Virus record (IMG/VR): IMGVR_UViG_3300036985_003683
Span: 23,019-87,018 of that record
DNA: 64,000 bases
Origin: a virus
Direction: 5' to 3' (one strand)
Below the pieces are notes generated by a model. That model searched no databases, was not told the DNA's origin, and was given only the letters and a program-made list of their open reading frames with translations. Of the stretch, positions 44,116-53,002 are shown piece after piece. Every line of letters starts with the position of its first letter. Positions within the stretch are counted from its first letter, which is position 1. Made by a program: the position numbers and the translations under genes.

Positions 44116-44843
44116 GGAGCAACTCTACCATTCTCACAGAAGGCGCGATACGTCAGGGGCCATCCCTGTGCGAAGATTTCTTCAGTAGCTCGCGCGGCTA
44201 CTTCAATCTCCCACAATGGATAGCTCACAAAGAGAGCTTCGGGTTCGTGGGTTCTCAGTGAGAGGAAGGCCATTAACGATCGCGGATTGCATGAAACCCA
44301 ACACCCAGAGAAGATGCCTACTGGAAGGCAATCACGCGCCAAACCAGGATCGAATCCATCTGCGAGATTCTCCTCGTACGCGTCGTAGGCCACCTGGTAG
44401 CTGTGTGTCAATCGCGAAATGAGCCCGTTGTACTTAGCCCCGTCCTCACACGGAAGGAACTTAGGTCTGCCAGGTTTCCAGTTGTCCACCTTCATCATCA
44501 AACGGTCGCGTTCTGGGATGTAGAACACAGGATCGAGCTGCTTGTAGCGACCACTCTCTTCGTTGTAGCTGAACCCAATGCGATGTCGATGCCATTCCCG
44601 CCAAACACAGATAGGTGCTTGAACGTAGAAGGTCATGAAGGAATGTTCAAATGGTGTCCCATGTCGGTGCTTGACTAGATACTTGATGAGACCCCAGTTG
44701 TCACCTGCCAATGCTGGATCAGCGTATTGCAGACACTCATCCCCATTAGTACTTACTCGCGCTGCAGCGACAACCATGTGGTCACCTCCACACGATTGAA
44801 TGAGTTGGGTGGATATGTTGGACTTGGTAGTGATAGTCACCAT
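44112..44843 (-). CDS. thyX: Flavin-dependent thymidylate synthase
   Basis: Makes dTMP from dUMP with FAD and methylene-THF. The hallmark RHRxxSxNEESGRY pattern is present as RHRIGFSYNEESGRY (about 82-96). HGTPFEHSFMTFYV and the C-terminal LRTHEPEALFVSYPL also fit. At 243 residues it is full length. ThyX in a phage with class II RNR suggests independence from host folate reduction. It is inside the sugar/modification island. Confidence 0.95.
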   Translation of the reverse strand: MVTITTKSNISTQLIQSCGGDHMVVAAARVSTNGDECLQYADPALAGDNWGLIKYLVKHRHGTPFEHSFMTFYVQAPICVWREWHRHRIGFSYNEESGRYKQLDPVFYIPERDRLMMKVDNWKPGRPKFLPCEDGAKYNGLISRLTHSYQVAYDAYEENLADGFDPGLARDCLPVGIFSGCWVSCNPRSLMAFLSLRTHEPEALFVSYPLWEIEVAARATEEIFAQGWPLTYRAFCENGRVAP

Positions 44844-44846
44844 AGA

Positions 44847-45410
44847 CTACATTCTCTTCAGCACTAAGAGACCATTGTTGTTCTGATCATCTCGAATGAG
44901 ATGCCAGTGTAAATTCTCAGTCATGAATTCGTAAATGGCCTTGAGTAGACCCACGCGTCCATCATCTCCGATAGTACCAAAGGTGACTGTATCGTGGAAG
45001 ACTAAATAACGTGTAGCACAATTACCATACAGAGCCAATTCCGCACTCAGTTGTTCATATGAGTGTTTGGTATCAATGAACAACATATCGCATGTTGGAA
45101 ACAGATTAGGCCACGTGGTGCTCGCTTCTGTGAAGAGGAACTTGTTCCCCGCATGCTGTTCAAACTCAGCAATACTCACCTTAATGGAATCACAATTCCA
45201 CAGAAGGTGATCGAAAGATACTACGTACCCTGGAGTACCTAACACTAGAGCTGTTGTAGAGTGGCAATGCCAAGTACCAAACTCAACGACCACTAAACAC
45301 TCTGACGCTAGTGACCTGAGTAATGGTAAATGTTCGTTAATGGCAGATGGTGTCGCGCACAGCTGCGTGTACCTATCTTCTAACCACGGTAGGTTCGGAT
45401 CGGGCTTCAT
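44847..45410 (-). CDS. Methyltransferase-like protein (class I, CmcI/TylF style)
   Basis: About 187 residues. CLVVVEFGTWHCHSTTALVL resembles the SAM motif of Methyltransf_24/CmcI-type enzymes, and MLFIDTKHSYEQL plus YLVFHDTVTFG match their metal-binding strands (acidic/His residues). These enzymes often methylate sugar hydroxyls. ATG 45410 (MKPDPNL) has AAGGA eight bases upstream; the long frame to 45518 is less likely. It overlaps the gene upstream by 38 bases. Confidence 0.6.
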   Translation of the reverse strand: MKPDPNLPWLEDRYTQLCATPSAINEHLPLLRSLASECLVVVEFGTWHCHSTTALVLGTPGYVVSFDHLLWNCDSIKVSIAEFEQHAGNKFLFTEASTTWPNLFPTCDMLFIDTKHSYEQLSAELALYGNCATRYLVFHDTVTFGTIGDDGRVGLLKAIYEFMTENLHWHLIRDDQNNNGLLVLKRM

Positions 45411-45771
45411 TTTGGACGTCCTTGGTAATTGCTTCAGTAGCACAGACGAGGAAGATCGCGCCCCAAGCCATTGCAGAGGCATCGTCGTCAGAGAGTAGTG
45501 CTGGAACATCTTGCGCATTTAGCTTGTCTCGCAACTTGAGTGCGTGATGGATGATGTGAGAAATGCGCTCAATCACAAAATCCTTGTCGAGAAGACAGGC
45601 CTGATTGGTGGATAGGGCATTCCACGCCTTGTCGCCCTTACGTATGATCCCCAATTGAAATCGCTCCGCGATACGCTCGAGGGCAACGGTAGGGATAAGG
45701 TGAAAGGCTGGGCCCGGAGTACTGGCAGCGATACCTCCGGCCATTAACACTTGTTCAGGTTGAGTACTCAT
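45373..45771 (-). CDS. Possible dATP/dGTP pyrophosphohydrolase-like (DUF5664/MazG-like) protein
   Basis: 132 residues, helical. PGPAFHLIPTVALERIAE and RKGDKAWN, with FVIERISHIIHHALKLRD later, resemble the short phage family annotated as DUF5664/dATP-dGTP diphosphohydrolase N-terminal. If so it would trim nucleotide pools, as MazG-like proteins do in phages with modified bases. It overlaps Gat-QueC, which fits. Confidence modest because the motif match is by memory. Confidence 0.45.
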   Translation of the reverse strand: MSTQPEQVLMAGGIAASTPGPAFHLIPTVALERIAERFQLGIIRKGDKAWNALSTNQACLLDKDFVIERISHIIHHALKLRDKLNAQDVPALLSDDDASAMAWGAIFLVCATEAITKDVQNEARSEPTVVRR

Positions 45772-47122
45772 ACGGATCAGCAGCTCCGTTCATCTCAAAG
45801 GCTCTTTGTCGCATAACACATGGACCACATTTACCACAGGGACTACCGTCGGGTAGTGCTTGGTAGCAGGACCAAGTCAACTCATACGGGCACCTCAACC
45901 TCAGTCCCATGGCTACAATCTCGTGTTTAACCATGTTACCACACGGATTGGAAAACGTCAGACGATGGTAGGGCTTCACAGCGTAGGGCGCTAGGGCGTT
46001 CCAGCGATTGATGAACTCGTACTCATTGTCGGGAAAGGCTCCAGCCTCTTCCATGTTGTTCCCCAGAGCAACTACCTGGAAGTTGTGTGCCTCCGCATAT
46101 GCAGTAGCTAGTGCCAACATGACAGTGTTACGAGCTGGTACCCACTCACTAGCGAATTCTGCCCCTTGGTCACCCTGTTTGACAATTTCTCGATTCGACT
46201 CTGTGAGAGAGGAAGGTGCCGCCTGTGTGAAGAAGTCCGTCTTGACCCAGTGCACCTTGCACCCAATAGCTGCAGCGAGTTTCTTCACACACTCTACCTC
46301 GGGTCCCTCAGCCTTACATCCATACAGGATGTGGAAGAGTTCTACGTGATCTCCATCCTTGTGATGCTTCCACGCTACAGTCGAAGAGTCCAATCCACCC
46401 GAACACACAACCAGTGTACGAGTCTTCCCCGACGTCTGAGGGAGAAGGTTCTCGTCTACAACTATGCCCTTCCTCCCCAGGAAGCCCATAGTGTATGGAG
46501 GTACCTCAACTGGACTTGGATTCAGTAGGGGGTTGTCAGTGACCAGGTAGTCACGCTGAGAAGACATCAGGATCAGACGTCCGTCGTGATATCCACAGTA
46601 GTACAGTGGCTTGTAGTTAGTAGCGTAGTACACTCGGTGTGTCACGTGTACATTGATCGCCACTATCGCAAAGCTGCCCTTCAGCTTCTTGATAGCTTCA
46701 CCAAACCCCCAACGTTCGATTGCAGCACCTATGACCCAAGAGTCAATCGGAGTGGGTGGATTGGAGATCCCCATCTCCACGAGTAGTTCCTTGTCGTTGG
46801 CGATGGTTCCGTTGTGGGATATGAACCATGTTCCTGAGGGACTCTTGAAAGGTTGGCGATGCTCTTCGCTCTTGTTCAAGACCCACTCAGTGGTAGGTTC
46901 TCCACGACAATTACCCACCGCGACGAAGTTAGCAGTGATTGGCAGGCTGTTAACTGATACTGGACCCACTCCCGACGCATGTGCTGCCCCTCCCTCTGAA
47001 TTGGAATGAGCGAGTCCCCAAGAGTCATGACCCCTCGCGGTCGTTCTCTGGAACACTTCCAACATCCTATAGTGAAAGGATGGTTCGGCGTCTGTGGCTA
47101 ATACTCCAAATACTCCGCACAT
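45755..47122 (-). CDS. queC: Gat-QueC: glutamine amidotransferase fused to 7-cyano-7-deazaguanine synthase
   Basis: 455 residues. Residues 1-215 are a class II glutamine amidotransferase: catalytic C2 in MCGVFGVLAT, RGHDSWG and ISHNGTI. Residues 230-455 are QueC: ATP-binding SGGLDSST (about 241-248) and the zinc site CxxCGKCGPC (SPCGKCGPCVMR). QueC makes preQ0. Fusion to Gat is known from phages and archaea, and may supply ammonia to turn preQ0 into a formamidino (archaeosine-type) base. ATG 47122 has AAGG. It is the only pathway gene in this island. Confidence 0.93.
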   Translation of the reverse strand: MCGVFGVLATDAEPSFHYRMLEVFQRTTARGHDSWGLAHSNSEGGAAHASGVGPVSVNSLPITANFVAVGNCRGEPTTEWVLNKSEEHRQPFKSPSGTWFISHNGTIANDKELLVEMGISNPPTPIDSWVIGAAIERWGFGEAIKKLKGSFAIVAINVHVTHRVYYATNYKPLYYCGYHDGRLILMSSQRDYLVTDNPLLNPSPVEVPPYTMGFLGRKGIVVDENLLPQTSGKTRTLVVCSGGLDSSTVAWKHHKDGDHVELFHILYGCKAEGPEVECVKKLAAAIGCKVHWVKTDFFTQAAPSSLTESNREIVKQGDQGAEFASEWVPARNTVMLALATAYAEAHNFQVVALGNNMEEAGAFPDNEYEFINRWNALAPYAVKPYHRLTFSNPCGNMVKHEIVAMGLRLRCPYELTWSCYQALPDGSPCGKCGPCVMRQRAFEMNGAADPYEYST

Positions 47123-47123
47123 A

Positions 47124-48677
47124 TTAGGCCTTCGGGGTACATTCGATTAAAGCAAAGTCTTCAAGAAATTCTACGGCAACGCACCACGCTTCCTCCAGGC
47201 ATTTCAAAAATTCCTGAACCTCAGTCGGGTGTGACTCCCACACATGATCCACATTCGGGATAGTCTGAGCGCTGATGGGCAGTGTGATGATCAAGGTAGA
47301 GGCCGCGCAGCGGGCGAGGTCTACCAGGAGGCGTTGAGCAGCCTTGCGAGGGACGTGTTCTAGACAATCGGCACAGACTACAGCGTCAAACGCCTTGTCA
47401 GCGAAAGGTAGTCCGTACGTAGCGTCCAAGACGTAGAATTGCCCCAGAGGATGAGATCTTTTAGCCTCATCAATACGTACTCTGTCCAAATCTGCCCCAG
47501 TGTATTTACCTATAAATGGGGTGGGGTTGTTGTTGCTGAGGAAGTTTACTAACCCCCCTGTCGCACAGCCTACATCTAGGACGCTTTCTCCTCGTGCGCA
47601 AACTCGTGCTGCGATCCACGACATCCGCTGTTGCTGACGTGCGTCTTCCCAGTGTATGGGTCCGAGATTGATGTCGCCGAGAGTGTTGTAAGTTATGTTG
47701 ATGGGAAACTTCAACGTCTGGGTGTGGATGAAGCGTGAATTCTTCAACATAGTGACTGCGCGGTCTTGCTTGACTTGATAACGCTTCTGCACTTCGTCGA
47801 AACTGTCTCCACCCCAATACTGTTGGAATCGCTTGAGAGCACTCTCACTCCACAACCTGTGAGGCTCCAATTGTTCCAACGTTAGAAGTGGCAACTCGCT
47901 AGTGGCAACTCCTCGTGCGTGGAGTACTGGTGGTGAAGGTACCTGCACGCACACGTATCCAGCGTCCCAACATTTCCACCCCAACATGGCCTCATAGTTG
48001 CCTAGGTAGAGACAGTTGGTGAATCCCTTCACTTCCAAAAACGCCTCAGCTGATATGGTGAAGCATGGCCCCATTCCACCCTGTAGGGGTATGGGGTGTG
48101 TCAGCTCATATTTACCAGACTCATTGATGGGACCCATTGGCTCGTATGATGTCAACTGCACCTTGCCGTTCGCACGCGCTTCATCATAGAGAGCCTCGTT
48201 AAAAGTGAGGTGCTCTCTCAGGAGGGTTCCATCCCCCTTATAGTCGTAGAAGAGGTAGTCAGCGGCAATGATACCATTCATTGCCATCTCCCAGGCTTCG
48301 ATCATGGTACCAGATACCATGCCCACCTTGAGAGCCTCGTTCCACTCATAATAATGTGCTATGGGAGTGAGCCACCCCTTACTCACAATACAATCGTCTG
48401 AGAGAAAAACGATGTGAGTAAAGTCATCCATGCAGGCGCTCACTCCCAATTCATGTAGGTTTCCGGACGCAGCTAGCCACTCGGATCCCCTTGTAAAAGT
48501 ACCATAGCCCCTGGTCGCGTATTCTGCCCTGGCTACGAACTCCATATTGGGAGTACCGTCATCCCGGACGAAGATCGCGTACTCCACCCCGTGAGTGTGC
48601 TCCTTAATGGAAGCTAGAAGACGGGACAGTCTACTGGCGCTGTCACCGAATACGGGAATACAAATAGCGAATCTCAT
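47124..48677 (-). CDS. Glycosyltransferase-methyltransferase fusion
   Basis: 517 residues. The first 320 are GT2-like: ICIPVFGDSASRLSRLL, FLSDDCIVSKGW (metal site) and GPCFTISAEAFLEVKGF. Residues about 350-517 are a SAM methyltransferase: ESVLDVGCATGGLVNFL, VVCADCLEHVP. ATG 48677 lies two bases from the end of the 73-bp element; the AAGG site is within that element. Product might be a methylated sugar attached to a virion or cell glycan. Confidence 0.82.
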   Translation of the reverse strand: MRFAICIPVFGDSASRLSRLLASIKEHTHGVEYAIFVRDDGTPNMEFVARAEYATRGYGTFTRGSEWLAASGNLHELGVSACMDDFTHIVFLSDDCIVSKGWLTPIAHYYEWNEALKVGMVSGTMIEAWEMAMNGIIAADYLFYDYKGDGTLLREHLTFNEALYDEARANGKVQLTSYEPMGPINESGKYELTHPIPLQGGMGPCFTISAEAFLEVKGFTNCLYLGNYEAMLGWKCWDAGYVCVQVPSPPVLHARGVATSELPLLTLEQLEPHRLWSESALKRFQQYWGGDSFDEVQKRYQVKQDRAVTMLKNSRFIHTQTLKFPINITYNTLGDINLGPIHWEDARQQQRMSWIAARVCARGESVLDVGCATGGLVNFLSNNNPTPFIGKYTGADLDRVRIDEAKRSHPLGQFYVLDATYGLPFADKAFDAVVCADCLEHVPRKAAQRLLVDLARCAASTLIITLPISAQTIPNVDHVWESHPTEVQEFLKCLEEAWCVAVEFLEDFALIECTPKA

Positions 48678-48678
48678 C

Positions 48679-48751
48679 TTTTAACCTTAGATAACACCAT
48701 TAAATGCAATAGAGTGACTACCCAGCGGCAACAATTGTACGCTACGTAGCC
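48679..48751 (-). promoter_or_regulatory. 73-bp conserved element, copy 2
   Basis: Starts GGCTACGTAGCG (same as copy 1) and ends TTAAAA, with TTGCAT 19 bases upstream (48704-48709). Length is identical to copy 1. The AAGG ribosome site of the next gene lies within its last bases, and ATG follows two bases later. If TTAAAA were a -10 box, the transcript would start inside the gene. So the element may be a different type of promoter or a regulatory site. Confidence 0.6.
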
Positions 48752-50001
48752 CCAATAATCTCAAATTCTGGGAGAGGGAAGACCAACTTGCCGCCGTTCT
48801 CCAAGTAATCGCGCTCTCGCGTTACAAACTCGTCACGGAAGTGCCAGGGTAGAACTAGCATGTAATCTGGATTGTCCTTACGCGCTTGTTCCTCACTGAT
48901 GATCTTGATACCAGTCCCCACCATCTTCCTCCCCACCTTAGATGGGTTACGCTCTACTGCTCGAGAGATGAGTGGAAAGCCTACCTGGGCCCACTGTAGC
49001 AGTATGGATCCCTTAGTAGATGCTCCGTAAGCGTATACAGGCTTACCAGCTTCGAGACACTCGTTCAGAAACACGCGTAAACGTTCCCGAATGGCATAGC
49101 CCCTTGAAGCGAACTCCTTGTAGATATCCACTTCATCGAGACCTAGGTATTCTTCATACGCGCGTAGTCCCTCCAGGTATGCTCTGGAGAAAATGTCGAA
49201 CTTAACTACAGGAGCCTTCTTGATCACACACAGGAGTGTCCCTGCGTTGCTGGATCCCATCTCCACATGCGTGATCTCGAGGCCCGCCCGTCCCAGCATC
49301 CTCTCAAACGACATGAGAGAAAGATGTGTGAGGTGTTCGTGTCCGATGGAGTCAAACGCGTTGTTCTTCATCATAGAGGGGAGGTACGTGAACTCGCACA
49401 CAAACACGCCATCGTCAGCTAAACACTCCGCCACGTCCTGTAGGAACTTGATGGGGTATGGCATGTGGTACACCACAGCGCATGCTGTGATGATCTTCGC
49501 GGGTCGCTGTACGTACGTGTGATAGTGTTCAGCGTCGAAGCAACAAGCGAAATGTTCACTCACTCCCCTTCGAGCCTCATCTTGCAGATTGAGAGCGGGA
49601 TCGTACCCCACAGTAACTACGTGCTGATGCCCCAACGCTGGATACTGGCGGAGTAACGTACCATCGTTACTCGCAATATCCAACACCACATCGTGAGGGG
49701 AAACTCCACCGGCATGCTTAACTGCCAGGTTGGCTACGTATTTGAGATGTTCGCACATTGTGGAATTGATACCAGAGACGTACCAATACTTGGAGTACAG
49801 CGAACTCCTATCCACAGTTTGAAGGTTCTGCAGTAGTTTGGAATCAGCGTTCCACACTACCGTAATAGGTGCCTTGGGAAAGTCTACGTCCGACTCATCT
49901 GGATCTGGATAATCATTGAGAAAGATGTCCCCCAAATCCATAATGGGGATCAGTTCTCCCTCACCACCAGCACGGTCACTTCGAATGACATCACATCGCA
50001 T
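48742..50001 (-). CDS. Sugar C-methyltransferase-like protein
   Basis: 419 residues resembling the three-part family of NDP-hexose C-methyltransferases. SAM motif is VVLDIASNDGTLLRQYP (about 105-121), AYGASTKGSILLQWA matches the later domain, and the C-terminus reads DYMLVLPWHFRDEFV and FPLPEFEI. The N-terminal zinc domain of that family is present only in a changed form without clear Cys pairs. It overlaps the dehydratase-like gene and fits a route to a branched or deoxy sugar. Its stop lies in the 73-bp element. Confidence 0.78.
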   Translation of the reverse strand: MRCDVIRSDRAGGEGELIPIMDLGDIFLNDYPDPDESDVDFPKAPITVVWNADSKLLQNLQTVDRSSLYSKYWYVSGINSTMCEHLKYVANLAVKHAGGVSPHDVVLDIASNDGTLLRQYPALGHQHVVTVGYDPALNLQDEARRGVSEHFACCFDAEHYHTYVQRPAKIITACAVVYHMPYPIKFLQDVAECLADDGVFVCEFTYLPSMMKNNAFDSIGHEHLTHLSLMSFERMLGRAGLEITHVEMGSSNAGTLLCVIKKAPVVKFDIFSRAYLEGLRAYEEYLGLDEVDIYKEFASRGYAIRERLRVFLNECLEAGKPVYAYGASTKGSILLQWAQVGFPLISRAVERNPSKVGRKMVGTGIKIISEEQARKDNPDYMLVLPWHFRDEFVTRERDYLENGGKLVFPLPEFEIIGAT

Positions 50002-50962
50002 GGGAATTCCTCAACCTGTTCAACCAGAAATCGTACACCTTACGAGCAGCTTCGAAAGGCGTGTGAAGGGGTTTCCACTTTGTAGCTGTTTCGAACTTGT
50101 CACCCAATCCCGCCTGGAGAGTTATGTCCCCTGGTGTGGGGGTACTCTTTATCTCGAATGACACTTCCGCATAGAGGGATAGGTCACTGATAACTGCCCT
50201 CAGGGAGACTGCGTCATTGCCAGTTATGTTGAAGATAGTGTCTTCGAAGTTGTCACCACGTGGGACATCTGGTAGGCGACTGTAAGCTACCACTACGTCA
50301 TCGATGTCCAAGAGTGTCCGGAAATTGTCTATGTTCCTACACTTCAACACCGTGTCTTGTACGCCCAACTTCATACGTGCGATTTGCCATGCGAATTGTG
50401 AGATGGCAGCGTCAGTGTATTGACGCTCTCCAGTGGTGGTGAACAGTCTAGTAACTGGTACTCTCATACCCTTGTTCCAGTAGATCCTGCCCACTCCTTC
50501 CATCGCCGTCTTGGAAACAGCATAAGGGTTGTTACCCCTCAACTCGTGAGTTTCACTGATCTGTGGTACAGACGTGGGGCCATAGACGTCTGAGCTGGAA
50601 GCCAGGTGTACCCCAGGGACCTCAAACTGATGTGCAGCGGCCAGGACGTTATGGGAACCGATCACGTTGATGTTATAGGTCGATGCTGGATTGGCAATTG
50701 AGTGACCTATGTGTGCCTGTGCAGCGAGGTGGAAAACGAACTGGGGCTCAATCCAACCCATATGTGCGAAGACTGAGTTACCGTCAGTGATATCCACTTC
50801 ACCCAGGCGCAGTTCCTTGAAGATGCTCTCTCCCAGAGTTTCTCGCACTTCATCACTGGATCTGTGGAATCCCCACCCATGTACCTCATGTCCCAATTCT
50901 ACCAAACACTGTGCGAGGTGCTTCCCCACAAAACCCGTAATACCTGTGACAAGAACCTTCAC
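49991..50962 (-). CDS. Sugar-nucleotide dehydratase/epimerase, GDP-mannose 4,6-dehydratase-like
   Basis: 323-residue extended SDR: KVLVTGITGFVGKHL (GxxGxxG), LASSSDVYGP and NPYAVSKTAME (YxxxK). Pattern resembles GDP-mannose 4,6-dehydratase and relatives; the substrate cannot be told. GTG 50962 has GGAGGAA six bases upstream and overlaps the kinase gene as GTGA. It may feed a keto sugar to the C-methyltransferase next to it. Confidence 0.85.
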   Translation of the reverse strand: MKVLVTGITGFVGKHLAQCLVELGHEVHGWGFHRSSDEVRETLGESIFKELRLGEVDITDGNSVFAHMGWIEPQFVFHLAAQAHIGHSIANPASTYNINVIGSHNVLAAAHQFEVPGVHLASSSDVYGPTSVPQISETHELRGNNPYAVSKTAMEGVGRIYWNKGMRVPVTRLFTTTGERQYTDAAISQFAWQIARMKLGVQDTVLKCRNIDNFRTLLDIDDVVVAYSRLPDVPRGDNFEDTIFNITGNDAVSLRAVISDLSLYAEVSFEIKSTPTPGDITLQAGLGDKFETATKWKPLHTPFEAARKVYDFWLNRLRNSHAM

Positions 50963-51906
50963 GAAACTTCCTCCAAAGTGTCTAACAACTCCAAAACGTT
51001 AGTACGCGTGACCCCCTGATGAGTGCCCTGCATGGTGACACTACAAGCACCCACAGCATTACCCAGACTAGCCGCTGTGACTACTCTGAGGGGAGTAGGT
51101 AGACTCTTGACAAGGCTGCTACACAGGCCCATAGCTATTCCTGCCACTGTGGCGTCTCCAGCTCCCACAGCATCCACACACTTAACAGGCCAACCTGGGA
51201 TAGTGATACGTTGATTGTCTATCCAGACTTGCACTCCCTTACCACCCAACGTAACTATGAGGGGTGCAACGTCTGCCCAGGTGTCTAGTGAACTCACTTC
51301 AGCTACGTTGGGCTTTATCACATTGCACTGTACGTATTTGAGGGGCTCATCGCCCTTAGGGTCTACGAGTACTTCCCCCAACTCACACAGAGTAGCTACC
51401 ACCTTGGGAGAGATCACTCCCTTCAAGTAGTCTGATATGATCCAGTAGTCTATGGAGGGGGCGTGGTGTTTCAGCAGTTTGAGGAAACGTCTGCGGACCC
51501 CTCGTAAGAGGGGCTCGCGCGATTCACGATCAAAACGCGTATACGAGTCATTGTACAACACTCGAGTCTTGACAGTAGTCCTCCGTGTCGAATCCTCCAG
51601 CAACCTAGTGTGTACCCTCTTCTCCCTACAGGATGCCTGCAGAGCCCTACCGTAGTGATCGCGTCCCACTACGCCGAAAAGGTACGCATTAGCTCCTAGG
51701 GAGGCCAGGTGGTTAGCCACATTAGCTGCACCTCCCGCTGAGACTTCTTCCCTAGTCACATCACATATATCCATGGGGGTACCAAATTCCATAGTGGACC
51801 GGTACTTCTCTCCATGGAACCACTCATCCAACATAACGTCTCCCACGACACCAATGTTAGGTGTGCCAAGGGAGTTCACTATGTCCTTCAGTGTGTGAGT
51901 CAGCAT
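50959..51906 (-). CDS. PfkB-family sugar kinase, HldE/RfaE domain I-like
   Basis: 315 residues. GVVGDVMLDEWFHGE, VSAGGAANVANHLASLGA and CVDAVGAGDATVAGIAMG (anion-hole Asp) show a ribokinase-fold kinase; the match is best to the heptose 7-phosphate kinase half of HldE. The other half (domain II-like) is encoded at 8488-9024. No isomerase or phosphatase for the pathway was seen, so host enzymes would be needed. ATG 51906 overlaps the GT9 gene stop. Confidence 0.82.
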   Translation of the reverse strand: MLTHTLKDIVNSLGTPNIGVVGDVMLDEWFHGEKYRSTMEFGTPMDICDVTREEVSAGGAANVANHLASLGANAYLFGVVGRDHYGRALQASCREKRVHTRLLEDSTRRTTVKTRVLYNDSYTRFDRESREPLLRGVRRRFLKLLKHHAPSIDYWIISDYLKGVISPKVVATLCELGEVLVDPKGDEPLKYVQCNVIKPNVAEVSSLDTWADVAPLIVTLGGKGVQVWIDNQRITIPGWPVKCVDAVGAGDATVAGIAMGLCSSLVKSLPTPLRVVTAASLGNAVGACSVTMQGTHQGVTRTNVLELLDTLEEVS

Positions 51907-52994
51907 ATACGCTCCACTGAATCAGACTTCCTGAAGTCGCCAACACTCCCAGATTTCTGTACCTTCTCGAGGTTGGGGAGGTCCACCCGAGGGTCAGTGA
52001 AGTAGAAGAGGGAACTGCTCCCTGATGAGAGTGCTCGTGCCTTATCCACGTATAGATCCCTCTTCACGAAGGTCTGGTAGTGTGTCATCACCACCTTAGC
52101 CACCTCCTCGGGAGGGACACTAGCTAGGCACCACGGATGACCCTGTGGTTCACGTCGGCACCAATGCTTTCGTAGGGATATTCCAAAACACGGGAAAGTG
52201 TGTTCGCACTCTTTTCCCTGAACGTGAGTATTCCACACGTACGTAGACAGCGGGTAGTGTTTGAGATACAGACGTGGGTCAGTGGGTCCAAACAGCCCCA
52301 CAGAGGGAGTCTTGACAGCTGCGGATAAGTGTTGCAAACTACTATCTGGACCAACAACAACTCCAGCGAGTTGCAATAGGATGGCCAATTCGCGTAATGG
52401 CCAATTGATCGCTGCAAATGTTCCCATGGTAGGTATCTCTCCGTGGTGCACCACTACTACGGGAATACTCCGCTGGAGTTCTGTCACTAGGGCAGCTGTG
52501 TGAGCGTAGTCCTTCTTGGACTCTGCTGATTGGTACTGCACCACACAGAACTTGAAGGGAGATAGACCTGCTGAGGCTAGCCAACCTATCACAGTTTCGC
52601 GTTCTCGTGACGTGGAGTGCCAACGTGGACTCATGTCGGTAGGCATGAAGTCCACGTACTTACACCAAGTCTCGATTCTACTCTCAGTCAGTGCGTAATC
52701 CGTCTCCAACTGATGAGCCATCTCGGGGCCATCCAATTTGAGATGGATGTCGTTATCTCGTTCGAGATATCCGATCATCTCGTCCCACGGATCTGGCCAC
52801 AGGACCTCATCCGCAGCTGCATCTGGGAACTTACTACGTGTTTGGTCGTAGAGCAGCGTGAAGTAGGGATCATCCGTAGCCCATGTGATATGTGCATCCG
52901 GATACCGATGACGTACAGCTCTTACTGCAACTTCGCAGCAGATCTGATCGCCCAAACCACCCCTATGACGCGAGACGAGAATTCGGCGTTGCAT
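51900..52994 (-). CDS. GT9 family heptosyltransferase-like protein
   Basis: 364 residues. RILVSRHRGGLGDQIC begins the GT9 fold, and VVGPDSSLQHLSAAV with SVGLFGPTDPRLY gives the nucleotide-sugar site. A Cys-rich segment (CEHTFPCFG, CRREP, HPWCLA) might bind metal and is not typical of the family. GT9 members transfer heptose or similar sugars. Next to the kinase gene, matching an NDP-heptose route. ATG 52994. Confidence 0.82.
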   Translation of the reverse strand: MQRRILVSRHRGGLGDQICCEVAVRAVRHRYPDAHITWATDDPYFTLLYDQTRSKFPDAAADEVLWPDPWDEMIGYLERDNDIHLKLDGPEMAHQLETDYALTESRIETWCKYVDFMPTDMSPRWHSTSRERETVIGWLASAGLSPFKFCVVQYQSAESKKDYAHTAALVTELQRSIPVVVVHHGEIPTMGTFAAINWPLRELAILLQLAGVVVGPDSSLQHLSAAVKTPSVGLFGPTDPRLYLKHYPLSTYVWNTHVQGKECEHTFPCFGISLRKHWCRREPQGHPWCLASVPPEEVAKVVMTHYQTFVKRDLYVDKARALSSGSSSLFYFTDPRVDLPNLEKVQKSGSVGDFRKSDSVERIC

Positions 52995-53002
52995 GGTAGG
53001 GC

